A stretch of 64,000 nucleotides of DNA. Origin: an uncultured Rhizobium sp. (GTDB lineage Bacteria > Pseudomonadota > Alphaproteobacteria > Rhizobiales > Rhizobiaceae). The position numbers were made by a program, and so were the translations under genes. Under the pieces are notes generated by a model, which saw only the letters and a list, made by a program, of their open reading frames with translations, did not search any database and had not been told where the DNA came from. Location of the stretch: the NCBI GenBank assembly GCA_945952045.1, contig CAMFHE010000001.1, positions 1 through 64,000 on the forward strand, given 5' to 3'. This document shows positions 56,611-64,000 of the stretch, piece by piece (position 1 is the first letter of the stretch; each line of letters begins with the position of its first letter).

Positions 56611-57562
56611 TTTCCAGAAGGTCGAGCGCCGTTTTCCCGTCAAGCGCAGTCTGGCCGACATGCTGGCGCGGCGGCGGCAGGTCTATCTCCATGCCGTGCG
56701 CGGCGTCGATCTCACGGTGCAACGCGGCGAGATTCTCGGCATCGTCGGCGAATCCGGCTGTGGCAAGAGCACGCTGGCGCGCATCGGCGTCGGGCTGCAG
56801 CCGAGCAATGGCGGGCAGGTGATCTTCGACGGCAAGGCGCTCGACGGGCCGGATCGCACCGGCCGGCTGCAGATGGTGTTCCAGGATCCCTATTCCTCGC
56901 TCAATCCGCGCATGACCATCGGCGCCCAGCTCGAAGAGGTGGTGGCCCATTACCGGTCCGGCCTCTCGCGTGCGGAGCGGCAGGTCGAGGTCGAGCGCGT
57001 GCTGGCCGAGGTCAGCCTGGTCACCGAAACGGCGCTGAAATTTCCACATGCGCTATCGGGCGGGCAGCGCCAGCGCGTGTCGATTGCGCGCGCGCTCTGC
57101 GCCGATCCGCAGGTGCTGGTCGCGGACGAGCCGGTTTCGGCGCTCGACGCTTCCGTGCAGGCGCAGATCATCAACCTGCTGAAAAGCCTCAACCGCGAAA
57201 AGGGCCTGACCATCGTCTTCATCTCGCACGACATGAACGTCGTGCGTTACCTCTGCGACCGGGTGGCGGTGATGTATCTCGGCGAAATCGTCGAGCTGCG
57301 CGACAGCGCCGACCTCTTCGCCGCGCCGTGCCATCCCTATACAAGGGCGCTGATCGCCGCCGTGCCGGATGTGCGCACATCGCAGGCGCTGCGCGAGCCG
57401 ATCACCGGCGAGATCCCCGATCCCTTTGCCGTCCTGCCGGGCTGCCGTTTCGCGCCGCGCTGTCCGCTGGCCGAAGCCGCCTGCCAATCGCCCCAGCCGA
57501 TGCAGCCGCTTGAAGGCGGCGGCCTTGCCCGCTGCTGGAAAACTGCCCGCGTCCGGGCGTGA
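56597..57562 (+). CDS. dppF: peptide ABC transporter ATP-binding protein (DppF family)
   Basis: A 321-residue ATPase with Walker A GESGCGKST (about 50-58), Q-loop MVFQDPYSSLNP, signature LSGGQRQRVSIARAL and Walker B LVADEPVSALD. The C-terminal GCRFAPRCPLAEAAC repeats the cysteine motif of DppD. It starts inside dppD, so the two are coupled, and completes dppABCDF. The enzyme genes follow in the same direction 26 bases later. Confidence 0.93.
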   Translation: MPLLDFQKVERRFPVKRSLADMLARRRQVYLHAVRGVDLTVQRGEILGIVGESGCGKSTLARIGVGLQPSNGGQVIFDGKALDGPDRTGRLQMVFQDPYSSLNPRMTIGAQLEEVVAHYRSGLSRAERQVEVERVLAEVSLVTETALKFPHALSGGQRQRVSIARALCADPQVLVADEPVSALDASVQAQIINLLKSLNREKGLTIVFISHDMNVVRYLCDRVAVMYLGEIVELRDSADLFAAPCHPYTRALIAAVPDVRTSQALREPITGEIPDPFAVLPGCRFAPRCPLAEAACQSPQPMQPLEGGGLARCWKTARVRA

Positions 57563-57588
57563 CCCTCTCTTACAGGAAAAGTTCCCTC

Positions 57589-58506
57589 ATGTTTTTCAAA
57601 TCCAACGTCGATTGGTCAGGCCGCTGCGAAAGCGTCAAGGCCGGCTTTCTTGAGCGGTTCGCCGATCAGGGCCTGCGGCCCGATAATTTCGGCTTCGTGG
57701 CGCTGCGCGATAACGGTTTCGGCGAGACGCCCGACGGTTTCAGCTATCGCGGCGACTGGCGTTGCTATCCCTGCAGCCTGGTCAAGGCCTTCCACCTCGT
57801 CCATGTGCTCAACGCCATCGATAGCGGCCGCGTCGCCGATGACGAGGAATTGTCGCGGGCGATGCGCGACATGATCCTTTGGTCGTCGAACACCGGCACC
57901 AATTACGTCATCGACGTCATCACCGGCACCACCGGCGACACCCTGCTTGAGGGCGCGGACTTCGCGGCATGGCGCGACAGACGCGAGGCGCTGAACCGCT
58001 TCTTTTCCGATCTCGGATGGCCGGAATTCGAAGGCTGCAACATCACACAGAAGTTGATGGATGACGTCCGTTACGGCCGCGAGGCGCAATATGCCGGCCC
58101 TTCCGGCGATTATCTGAACGCGCTGACGCCCTTGTCGGCTGCGAAACTGTTCCACGCGATCTTTGCCGGCCCGGTTCCGCTGAGCGACGCCGCGCGCGGA
58201 AGGGCGCAGGATATCCTGTTGCGCGACCGGGACAGCGCCGAAGCCCGGCGGCCGCATTTTCAGGTGGAGGAATTCCTCGGCGGCGGCGCGCCGGCCGAAG
58301 CGCGCATCTGGAGCAAGGCCGGACAGAATTCCTGGACGGGCGACCCGCGCGCGTCCTATTACAAACATGACCTCATCCGCATCGCCGTTCCCGGCAAGGC
58401 CCCGGTCATTCTTTGCCTGATGACGCAGGGAAAGGGGATTTGCGAGGATCATCCGAAGGTGGTGCCGGAAATGGGGAAATTGTTCTGTGACGTACTGCTG
58501 ACCTGA
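57589..58506 (+). CDS. serine hydrolase of beta-lactamase (class A-like) fold
   Basis: A 305-residue protein with the penicillin-recognising enzyme layout: SxxK as SLVK in PCSLVKAFHLVHVLNAIDSG (about residues 64-67), SxN as SSN in LWSSNTGTNYVIDVI (about 103), and a KTG-like KAG in WSKAGQNSW (about 245). No signal peptide is seen, so it is probably cytoplasmic, unlike resistance beta-lactamases. Placed between a peptide importer and a D-amino-acid transaminase, it is a good candidate for a D-aminopeptidase, D-peptide or amide hydrolase. Its stop overlaps an ATG of the next gene. Confidence 0.8.
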   Translation: MFFKSNVDWSGRCESVKAGFLERFADQGLRPDNFGFVALRDNGFGETPDGFSYRGDWRCYPCSLVKAFHLVHVLNAIDSGRVADDEELSRAMRDMILWSSNTGTNYVIDVITGTTGDTLLEGADFAAWRDRREALNRFFSDLGWPEFEGCNITQKLMDDVRYGREAQYAGPSGDYLNALTPLSAAKLFHAIFAGPVPLSDAARGRAQDILLRDRDSAEARRPHFQVEEFLGGGAPAEARIWSKAGQNSWTGDPRASYYKHDLIRIAVPGKAPVILCLMTQGKGICEDHPKVVPEMGKLFCDVLLT

Positions 58507-58550
58507 TGGACGCCTTAGTCGATCCGATCACGAATATTTGGGATGATGCA

Positions 58551-59417
58551 ATGCATAAGAACCGGATTGTCTATCTGAACGGCGAATACCTTCCGGAGGC
58601 CGAAGCCAAGGTTTCGATTTTCGATCGCGGCTTCGTTTTTGCCGATGCGGTCTACGAAGTGACCTCGGTCGTGGACGGTAAGCTTCTGGATTTCGACGGC
58701 CATTTCGCGCGGCTGGAGCGTTCTCTTGGAGAACTGGCTATCGCGCTGCCGATTACGCAGCCTGTCTTGCTGGACATTCACCGCGAACTGGTCGCCAGGA
58801 ACGAGGTGGTCGAGGGATTGGTCTATTTGCAGATTTCGCGCGGCAATGCCGGAGATCGCGACTTCCTGTTTCCGGCCGACGATGTGCCGCCGACCGTCGT
58901 CCTGTTCACCCAGTCGGTGCCGAACCTCGTGAATGCGCCGAAGGCGCAGACCGGTATCAAGGTCATCACGATCCCGGATCTGCGCTGGGGACGGCGCGAT
59001 ATCAAGACGGTTCAGCTGCTTTATCCCTCCATGGCCAAGATGCTGGCCAAGGATGCAGGCGCCGATGACGGCTGGTTCGTGCAAGACGGTTACGTGACCG
59101 AAGGCACGGCCAACAACGCCTATATCGTCAAGGACGGCCAGATCATCACCCGGGCGCTGTCCAACGACATCCTGCACGGCATCACGCGCGCCGCCCTGTT
59201 GCGCTATGCGCAGGAAGCGCAGATCAAGGTCGTCGAGCGGAACTTCACCGTCGAGGAAGCGCAAGCGGCCGACGAGGCATTCGTGACCGGCGCCTCGACC
59301 TTCGTCATGCCTGTTGTCGAGATCGACGGCGGCAAGATCGGAAATGGAGCCCCCGGCCCGGTCGCAACCCGCCTGCGCGAGCTTTACATTCAGGAGGCGC
59401 GCAAGAGCGCCGTCTGA
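58551..59417 (+). CDS. D-amino-acid transaminase (class IV aminotransferase)
   Basis: A PLP enzyme of about 288 residues, fold type IV. The start NRIVYLNGEYLPEAEAKVS and FDRGFVFADAVYEV match D-alanine aminotransferases; the PLP lysine is K152 in DIKTVQLL and the cofactor-binding glutamate is in TEGTANNAY. D-AAT swaps amino groups between D-amino acids and 2-oxoacids. ATG 58551 gives the usual family length; an in-frame ATG at 58506 overlaps the hydrolase stop and would add 15 residues. Branched-chain or 4-amino-4-deoxychorismate lyase relatives are less likely given the locus. Confidence 0.88.
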   Translation: MHKNRIVYLNGEYLPEAEAKVSIFDRGFVFADAVYEVTSVVDGKLLDFDGHFARLERSLGELAIALPITQPVLLDIHRELVARNEVVEGLVYLQISRGNAGDRDFLFPADDVPPTVVLFTQSVPNLVNAPKAQTGIKVITIPDLRWGRRDIKTVQLLYPSMAKMLAKDAGADDGWFVQDGYVTEGTANNAYIVKDGQIITRALSNDILHGITRAALLRYAQEAQIKVVERNFTVEEAQAADEAFVTGASTFVMPVVEIDGGKIGNGAPGPVATRLRELYIQEARKSAV

Positions 59418-59501
59418 CGAAGGCCGATCCGAAAAAATATGCCGCTTGATTGTCCGGAGCTGTCGCGGGGGTTGCATTCGGGCGGATTTTCGAGACCTTG
59501 T

Positions 59502-59535
59502 TGTCAGGCGCATCCGCTCCGCTTTGCGCCTGACA
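59502..59535. repeat. inverted repeat between transaminase and amino-acid binding protein genes
   Basis: TGTCAGGCGC and GCGCCTGACA form a perfect 10-bp inverted repeat with 14 bases between, in a 194-base gap. It may terminate or attenuate the Dpp-enzyme operon or be an operator for the next gene; no T-run is present. Confidence 0.5.
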
Positions 59536-59611
59536 TAAATGCCGGAAAAGGCTGAAGCCCGAAACGCAGGCCCTGCTGCCGCCGATCGGGACGATAACGA
59601 GAGGGAACGAA

Positions 59612-60403
59612 ATGAAACTGAAGATCGCCATGACCGCCGCCAGTGTCCTGTTCGGGGCCTTGCTCGCGATGTCGCCTGCGCAGGCCGAGGAGCCGCTGAA
59701 ACTGCGCATCGCCACGGAAGGCGCCTATCCGCCCTTCAATGCCGTGGATACTTCCGGCCAGTTGATCGGCTTCGACGTCGATATCGCCAAGGCGCTGTGC
59801 GAGGAGATGAAGGCCGAATGCGAGTTGGTGGCGCAGGATTGGGACGGCATCATTCCGGGCCTGCTTGCCAAGAAATACGACGTCATCATCGCCTCGATGT
59901 TCATCACCGAAGAGCGCAAGCAGAAGGTCGCCTTCACCAAGCCTTACTACAAGGCGGCCATGACCTATGTCATGAAGAAGGGCGGCGATGTCTCCGTTCT
60001 CGAAAAGTCCGACCTCGGCGGCAAGGCGGTCGGCGTTCAGGCCGGCACGACGCAGGCGACCTTTGCCGAAGCGATGCATCCGCAAGCCGATCTCAAGCAG
60101 TATCCGTCGCAGGACGAGGTCAATCTCGATCTGGCCGGCGGCCGCCTCGACATGCAGATCGGCGACCTCGTGCCGATGCTGGAATGGACGCAAAAGACCA
60201 AGGATGGCGAATGCTGCGAACTGGTCGGCAAGCCGATCACCGATCCCAAGTTCGTCGGCGAAGGCGTCGGCATGGCGGTGCGCCAGGAGGACAATGCGCT
60301 GCGCGAAAAGCTGAACGCGGCGCTGGACGCCATCGTCGCCAACAACGTCTACAAGAAGATCAACGACAAGTATTTCTCGCTGGATATCTTCCATCTCGAA
60401 TAA
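59612..60403 (+). CDS. amino-acid ABC transporter binding protein (family 3, ArgT/HisJ/FliY-like)
   Basis: A 263-residue periplasmic receptor. The signal peptide ends near PAQA (residue ~25), and the mature start LKLRIATEGAYPPFNAVD is typical of polar amino-acid receptors, with GFDVDIAKALCEEM and the ligand arginine/aspartate region following. GAGAGGGAA precedes the ATG. No cognate permease or ATPase is encoded here, so it either docks on another transporter or is an orphan receptor. It is followed by a strong hairpin and by the DadA-like oxidase. Confidence 0.92.
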   Translation: MKLKIAMTAASVLFGALLAMSPAQAEEPLKLRIATEGAYPPFNAVDTSGQLIGFDVDIAKALCEEMKAECELVAQDWDGIIPGLLAKKYDVIIASMFITEERKQKVAFTKPYYKAAMTYVMKKGGDVSVLEKSDLGGKAVGVQAGTTQATFAEAMHPQADLKQYPSQDEVNLDLAGGRLDMQIGDLVPMLEWTQKTKDGECCELVGKPITDPKFVGEGVGMAVRQEDNALREKLNAALDAIVANNVYKKINDKYFSLDIFHLE

Positions 60404-60417
60404 TCATCGCCGGCATT

Positions 60418-60445
60418 CGGCCGCCCGGTTTCTGCCGGGCGGCCG
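60418..60445 (+). other. perfect hairpin after amino-acid binding protein gene
   Basis: CGGCCGCCCGG and its complement form an 11-bp stem with a 6-base loop, 14 bases after the stop. An ATG directly behind it (60446) would be poorly accessible, supporting the start at 60476 for the next gene. Confidence 0.65.
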
Positions 60446-60475
60446 ATGCATTGCCTCCATTGCGACAAGACGTCC

Positions 60476-61720
60476 ATGACAACTGAAACTCTCGTCCTCG
60501 GCGCCGGCATTATCGGCGTCAGCACCGCACTTCATCTGCAGGCGCGCGGCCATTCCGTCGCCATCATCGACCGGTCAGCGCCCGGTGAAGGCGCAAGCTT
60601 CGGCAATGCCGGCCTGATCGAACGCAGCAGCGTCGTGCCCTATGCGATCCCCAGGGATCTGCGAAGCCTGCTGAATTTTGCGAGCAATCGCAGTGCGGCC
60701 GTCCATTACGATCCCGCTTTCCTGCCCCGCATCGCGCCATGGCTGATGGGATACTGGAAAGCCTCGCACCCTAAGCGTCTGATGACGATCGCGCGGGAAT
60801 TGCTGCCGCTGATCGAGGCGTGCCTTGACGAGCATGACCGGCTGGTCGCGGCTGCGGGGCTGTCGCATCTGGTGCGGCGCGATGGCTGGATCGAAGTCGT
60901 CCGCCACGATGCGGCGCTGAGCGAAGCCGCGCAGCGCTCGGCAAAACTGAAGGCGGATTACGGGCTTAACGCGCAGGTCCTCGACAGGGCGGCTCTTTCG
61001 CGGCTGGAGCCGTCCCTCAAGGCGGCGGCGATTGGCGGCATCCACTGGCGCGATCCTTTCACCGTCACCGATCCCGGCGCGCTGACCAAGGGCTATGCGG
61101 CCCATTTCGAGAAGATGGGCGGCACTGTCATTCGGGAAACCGTTCGCGGACTGTCATCGCAGGCGAATGGCTGGCGGGTGACGACGGATCGTGGCCACTA
61201 CGATGCGGCCAATATCGTCGTCGCGCTCGGCGCTCACTCCGGCGGATTGCTCGCCGCGCAAGGCTATCGCATTCCGCTTGTCGGCAAGCGCGGCTACCAC
61301 CTGCATTTCCGCCCGGAGTTGGCTGCGGGGCTGAACCATGCCGTTCTCGACGAAGAGGTCGGCTATGTGCTTGCGCCGATGGCAGCGGGTGTTCGCCTGA
61401 CGACCGGTGTCGAACTTGCCGCTCCCACGGCACCGATAAACCGGGTGCAGATGGATCGCGCCGAGCGACGCGCAAACGAAATCTTTCCGCTTGGGAAACC
61501 CGTTGAAGATACGCCATGGCTTGGCTTGCGCCCGGCAACGCCGGACATGAAGCCGGTCATCGGCCCGGCGCCCCGGCATAAGGGGCTGTGGTTCGCTTTC
61601 GGCCACGCCCATCACGGGCTGACGCTCGGCCCGGCGACCGGCCGGCTTCTGGCTGAAATGATGACCGGCGAAAAGCCCTTTGCCGATCCCGCGCCGTTCG
61701 ATATCGGACGGTTGCTGTAG
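60476..61720 (+). CDS. FAD-dependent D-amino-acid dehydrogenase (DadA-like)
   Basis: A 414-residue flavoenzyme of the DAO/DadA family. FAD-binding VLGAGIIGVSTALHLQARGH at the N-terminus, GEGASFGNAGLIERSSVVP, and the C-terminal WFAFGHAHHGLTLGPATGRL are diagnostic. It oxidatively deaminates D-amino acids to 2-oxoacids and ammonia, feeding electrons to the respiratory chain. The start at 60476 gives the FAD motif at residue 5, as in relatives; the ribosome-binding site is weak. With the racemase, transaminase and peptide importer it completes a route for D-amino-acid use. Confidence 0.88.
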   Translation: MTTETLVLGAGIIGVSTALHLQARGHSVAIIDRSAPGEGASFGNAGLIERSSVVPYAIPRDLRSLLNFASNRSAAVHYDPAFLPRIAPWLMGYWKASHPKRLMTIARELLPLIEACLDEHDRLVAAAGLSHLVRRDGWIEVVRHDAALSEAAQRSAKLKADYGLNAQVLDRAALSRLEPSLKAAAIGGIHWRDPFTVTDPGALTKGYAAHFEKMGGTVIRETVRGLSSQANGWRVTTDRGHYDAANIVVALGAHSGGLLAAQGYRIPLVGKRGYHLHFRPELAAGLNHAVLDEEVGYVLAPMAAGVRLTTGVELAAPTAPINRVQMDRAERRANEIFPLGKPVEDTPWLGLRPATPDMKPVIGPAPRHKGLWFAFGHAHHGLTLGPATGRLLAEMMTGEKPFADPAPFDIGRLL

Positions 61721-61735
61721 CCTTCGGGTTGTCAG

Positions 61736-61819
61736 GGAAAAGTGGGAGCCGGCTTCCCGAAAAGACGAGCGAAAACAAAAATTCTGGAGTCTGTCTGGTC
61801 CATCATCAACCAGACAGAC
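61736..61819. repeat. intergenic repeat with two inverted-repeat modules
   Basis: The segment GGGAAAAGTGGGAGCCGGCT followed by TCCCGAAAAGACGAGCG is familiar as a rhizobial repetitive intergenic sequence, with a GGGA-GCC/GGC-TTCCC hairpin (61743-61758). Next to it, GTCTGTCTGGT (61789-61799) and ACCAGACAGAC (61809-61819) make a perfect 11-bp inverted repeat with a 9-base loop. It separates the DadA-like gene from the convergent acetyltransferase gene and may end both transcripts. Confidence 0.55.
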
Positions 61820-61867
61820 ATTAGACTGTTCTCGACTTTCCTGACAATGCTCCGGTCGGTATCCGTT

Positions 61868-63079
61868 TCAGAAAGAGATACCCGAATGCGGCAGACGTCC
61901 GGTCGAAAACAAGGCGTCGAGCCGCTCAAGGGTTTCCGGGCTGGGTGCATGCAGCTTGCCGGCCTGTGACAGGAGGCTTGCCGTTTGCGCGCCGAAGAAG
62001 AGGGCGGCCAAGGTGCCGATATCGAGGCGCGCTTCGGCCGGCCCTTGATCGCGGCGGACGCCTTCCGGGCCGATCCGCCACACGCCGGCATTCTCGGGAA
62101 TGACAGGATCGGCGATATCGAGCACTGCTGCTTCGCGGTAGGAGCGGGCCGAAAGCAATACACCGACATCGAGCGGCCGCACCCAGCTTTCGTCACGCAG
62201 GCCTGAAAACGTGATCGATCGCGGGTCGCTGACCAGAAGCCGCAGCGGATCGTCGACGGCGCTGGCGGGAAAGATGGCGCGATGCAGGATATCCTGCGTG
62301 AAGAGATGACCGATCAGGGTTTGCCAGCTTGCCGCATCATGCGCAACGAGATCGTCGACGATGGCCGTCCGGCTGCGCGATATCAACCAGTTGTCCGAGG
62401 CCTCTGTGTGGAAGCGCAGGAAGCCGGTTTCGGCGCCTTCCGGACCGGTGACGAGCGCATAATGCGGTGTCGAGGCATGATCCAGGCGCAATCGCTGCAT
62501 CGCCCACCATGCATCCCAGCGGATCAGCTGGGCGGGGCGGGGGGCGGGATCGGCATCCGCGATCTTGCGAAACAGATCGAAATTGCCGATATCCACGAAC
62601 CTCGTCTTCGCCTGACCTTGCGATGGCGCTGGCCTGGCGCAAGCAAGATCCAGCTCCTGCCGGACTGTCCAGGAGGCCGTACCATAGCCATAACGCCCGT
62701 AAATGCGTGAGTCCGAGGCGCGCAAGCCCGCGACGACGTAACCCTCCGCCCGCGCGCGGCGCAACTGTTCGGTCAGAAGCCGGCTGGCGATGCCCTGCCG
62801 CGTCGCTTGCGGGGCAACGCCGACATGGGTGACCGAAAGATGGCTGACGCGCCGGCCGCCGGGGACAGCAATCTGCGAGGCATAACCATTGACGACGCCG
62901 ACAAGCCCCGAAGGCCCGAAAGCCCCGAGCGGCTTTCCATCCTTGAGATATCGGCCCTCACCCTCCGGATCGACCTTGCCGAGATCGGGAAGGCCGAGCA
63001 TGGCTTGGCGAAACAGCTCAAAGGCGCGTCGCTGTTCGTTGAGGCCGTCCAGGCGCCGGATTTCGATATCGTTCGACAT
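61868..63079 (-). CDS. Eis-like GNAT-family N-acetyltransferase
   Basis: A 403-residue protein with the Eis layout: an N-terminal GNAT domain (about 1-150) carrying VTHVGVAPQATRQGIASRLL, the acetyl-CoA pyrophosphate-binding element, a second degenerate GNAT-like domain, and a C-terminal SCP2-like domain. The segment YGRYGYGTASW is a signature of the Eis family, and the C-terminal carboxylate often participates in catalysis. Mycobacterial Eis acetylates aminoglycosides and protein lysines, but environmental homologues have unknown amine substrates. Its ATG is 3 bases after the stop of the upstream acyl-CoA-dehydrogenase-like gene, so they form an operon. Confidence 0.88.
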   Translation of the reverse strand: MSNDIEIRRLDGLNEQRRAFELFRQAMLGLPDLGKVDPEGEGRYLKDGKPLGAFGPSGLVGVVNGYASQIAVPGGRRVSHLSVTHVGVAPQATRQGIASRLLTEQLRRARAEGYVVAGLRASDSRIYGRYGYGTASWTVRQELDLACARPAPSQGQAKTRFVDIGNFDLFRKIADADPAPRPAQLIRWDAWWAMQRLRLDHASTPHYALVTGPEGAETGFLRFHTEASDNWLISRSRTAIVDDLVAHDAASWQTLIGHLFTQDILHRAIFPASAVDDPLRLLVSDPRSITFSGLRDESWVRPLDVGVLLSARSYREAAVLDIADPVIPENAGVWRIGPEGVRRDQGPAEARLDIGTLAALFFGAQTASLLSQAGKLHAPSPETLERLDALFSTGRLPHSGISF

Positions 63080-63082
63080 GCG

Positions 63083-64000
63083 TTAATTCCCGCTCTTCGG
63101 CGGTTTGGAATAGACACGCGGCTTCGGCCATGACTGCGTCAGCCGCGCCTGGCCGATTTCCCGCGCCCGATAGGAAACCGGATCGTGAACGGTATGGGTG
63201 CGGGCATTGCGCCAGAAATGGTCAAGGCCCCATTTGCTGGCTGTGGATCGCCCGCCCGTGAGTTCGAAGATGCGGCTGGTGGCTTCAAGCGTCACATCGT
63301 TGGCAACCACTTTCGCCTGATCGATCAGCACGGCAAGCTTGCCCCAATCCTCGGCCGTCAGCTGTGCTCCTGCAAACAGGGCCTTCTGGAACGTGACCGT
63401 CGCCCGGTCGGCGAGGGCGACGCCTGCTTCGATCTGTGCGGACAGGCGGCCGAGGATGGCGAGGTTGTAAGGGTCTTCCAATGCCGATTGCAGGCCGGAT
63501 TCCGGCCAGGGCCGGCCCTGCTCACGCACGTAATCCTCGGCGGCCTTCAATGCGCCTTCTGCGATGCCGAGATAGAAATGCGCGAAAATGATCTGGCTGA
63601 ACAAGGGTCGCAGGCCGTCGCGCTGGGCAACGTCGCCGGGCCAGCTGTCGAGTGCGGCAAGGCGTTCATGCTCGAACAGTTCCACCCGGTCGAAGGTAAC
63701 CGAGCCGGACGCGGTCAACCGCTGTCCGAGATTGTCCCAGTCGTCACCGAAGCTGATGCCTTCACGCGCGGTCGGTATCTGGTAGTGGACGCGTTCGCCG
63801 CGATGCCAGAGACTGACGGTGATGATCTGCGAGATCGCGGTGCCTGTGGCGAAGGTGCGCGTGCCGGAAATAAAGCGCCGGTCGCCTTCGATATCGATTT
63901 CCGACCACTGATCGCGCGGATTGGAAACGCCGCCCTGGAACCAGCCGCTGCGCGCCACATGGCCGATTGTTTCGGCCCATTGCTCCCTGGAACCGAGAAT
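63083..64000 (-). CDS. acyl-CoA dehydrogenase-family flavoprotein, SfnB/DszC-like (N-terminus outside window)
   Basis: The C-terminal 305 residues of a protein that runs off the right edge; the frame stays open to position 64000. The pattern (GHVARSGWFQGGVSNPRDQW, ISGTRTFATGTAISQ, YLGIAEGALKAAEDYVREQG) and the terminal WRNARTHTVHDPVSYRAREIG fit the FMNH2-dependent monooxygenase branch that includes DszC and SfnB, with the HDP motif late in the chain. Such enzymes act in organosulfur use (sulfone/sulfonate) or on other heteroatoms. The partner reductase is not visible. It is the upstream gene of the acetyltransferase operon. Confidence 0.82.
   Translation of the reverse strand: MLGSREQWAETIGHVARSGWFQGGVSNPRDQWSEIDIEGDRRFISGTRTFATGTAISQIITVSLWHRGERVHYQIPTAREGISFGDDWDNLGQRLTASGSVTFDRVELFEHERLAALDSWPGDVAQRDGLRPLFSQIIFAHFYLGIAEGALKAAEDYVREQGRPWPESGLQSALEDPYNLAILGRLSAQIEAGVALADRATVTFQKALFAGAQLTAEDWGKLAVLIDQAKVVANDVTLEATSRIFELTGGRSTASKWGLDHFWRNARTHTVHDPVSYRAREIGQARLTQSWPKPRVYSKPPKSGN

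Noticed and set aside
57589..58506. Antibiotic-resistance class A beta-lactamase
   Set aside because: No signal peptide is visible and the gene sits in a peptide/D-amino-acid operon; the fold motifs alone do not indicate resistance.

Overview
The window reads as a high-GC alphaproteobacterial accessory region, most likely from a Rhizobiaceae member (Rhizobium, Agrobacterium or Neorhizobium group). The evidence is a complete eryABCD erythritol operon in the rhizobial/Brucella order, a dctA-dctBD locus with a sigma-54 promoter, an AbcR/alpha-r15-like small RNA, and mosaic intergenic repeats of the type common in rhizobia. No rRNA, tRNA, insertion sequence, phage gene, CRISPR array or core housekeeping gene was seen. 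Almost everything is uptake plus catabolism: six solute-binding-protein ABC systems with adjoining enzymes and a regulator for most of them. A chromid or megaplasmid would fit, but this is inference.

Layout. 1-1.9 kb: the tail of etfA, then glutathione-dependent formaldehyde oxidation (frmA-type dehydrogenase and gfa). 2.1-11.6 kb: an IclR-linked catabolic module. A leftward operon (FAH hydrolase, carboxymuconolactone decarboxylase-like protein, MoaF-like protein, aldehyde dehydrogenase) and a rightward operon (VOC dioxygenase-like protein plus a PotABCD-type transporter) diverge from a promoter region with two pairs of 22-bp-spaced operator-like repeats. 11.8-23.5 kb: a Liv-type transporter fused into one operon with amidase, acyl-CoA ligase, thiolase, IclR regulator, SDR, HIBADH-family reductase and an amino acid synthesis (DUF1185) protein. 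23.7-29.7 kb: a NarL-type two-component system followed by a ferric-type ABC transporter. 30.2-34.9 kb: C4-dicarboxylate transport, with dctA divergent from dctB-dctD. 34.9-49.4 kb: erythritol catabolism (eryABCD leftward, eryEFG-type transporter rightward), a DeoR regulator and a second kinase/GlpD-like dehydrogenase pair. 49.5-51.1 kb: a ParB-like gene, the AbcR-like sRNA and an Asp/Glu racemase. 51.2-61.7 kb: LysR, a Dpp-type peptide transporter, a beta-lactamase-fold hydrolase, a D-amino-acid transaminase, an amino-acid binding protein and a DadA-like oxidase, which together look like a D-amino-acid/peptide salvage locus. 61.9-64 kb: an Eis-like acetyltransferase and a truncated acyl-CoA-dehydrogenase-family monooxygenase.

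How it works together. Each block pairs import with the enzymes that bring the substrate to central metabolism (C4 acids, erythrose 4-phosphate, acyl-CoAs, pyruvate-type oxoacids). Binding-protein genes are repeatedly followed by strong perfect hairpins, and the window carries an sRNA of the class that silences ABC-transporter mRNAs, so post-transcriptional control of uptake is a plausible common theme. The best candidates for undescribed biology are the D-amino-acid/peptide locus, the Liv-amidase-ligase-thiolase operon, the IclR-controlled ring-cleavage-like module, and the second polyol kinase/dehydrogenase pair attached to the ery locus.
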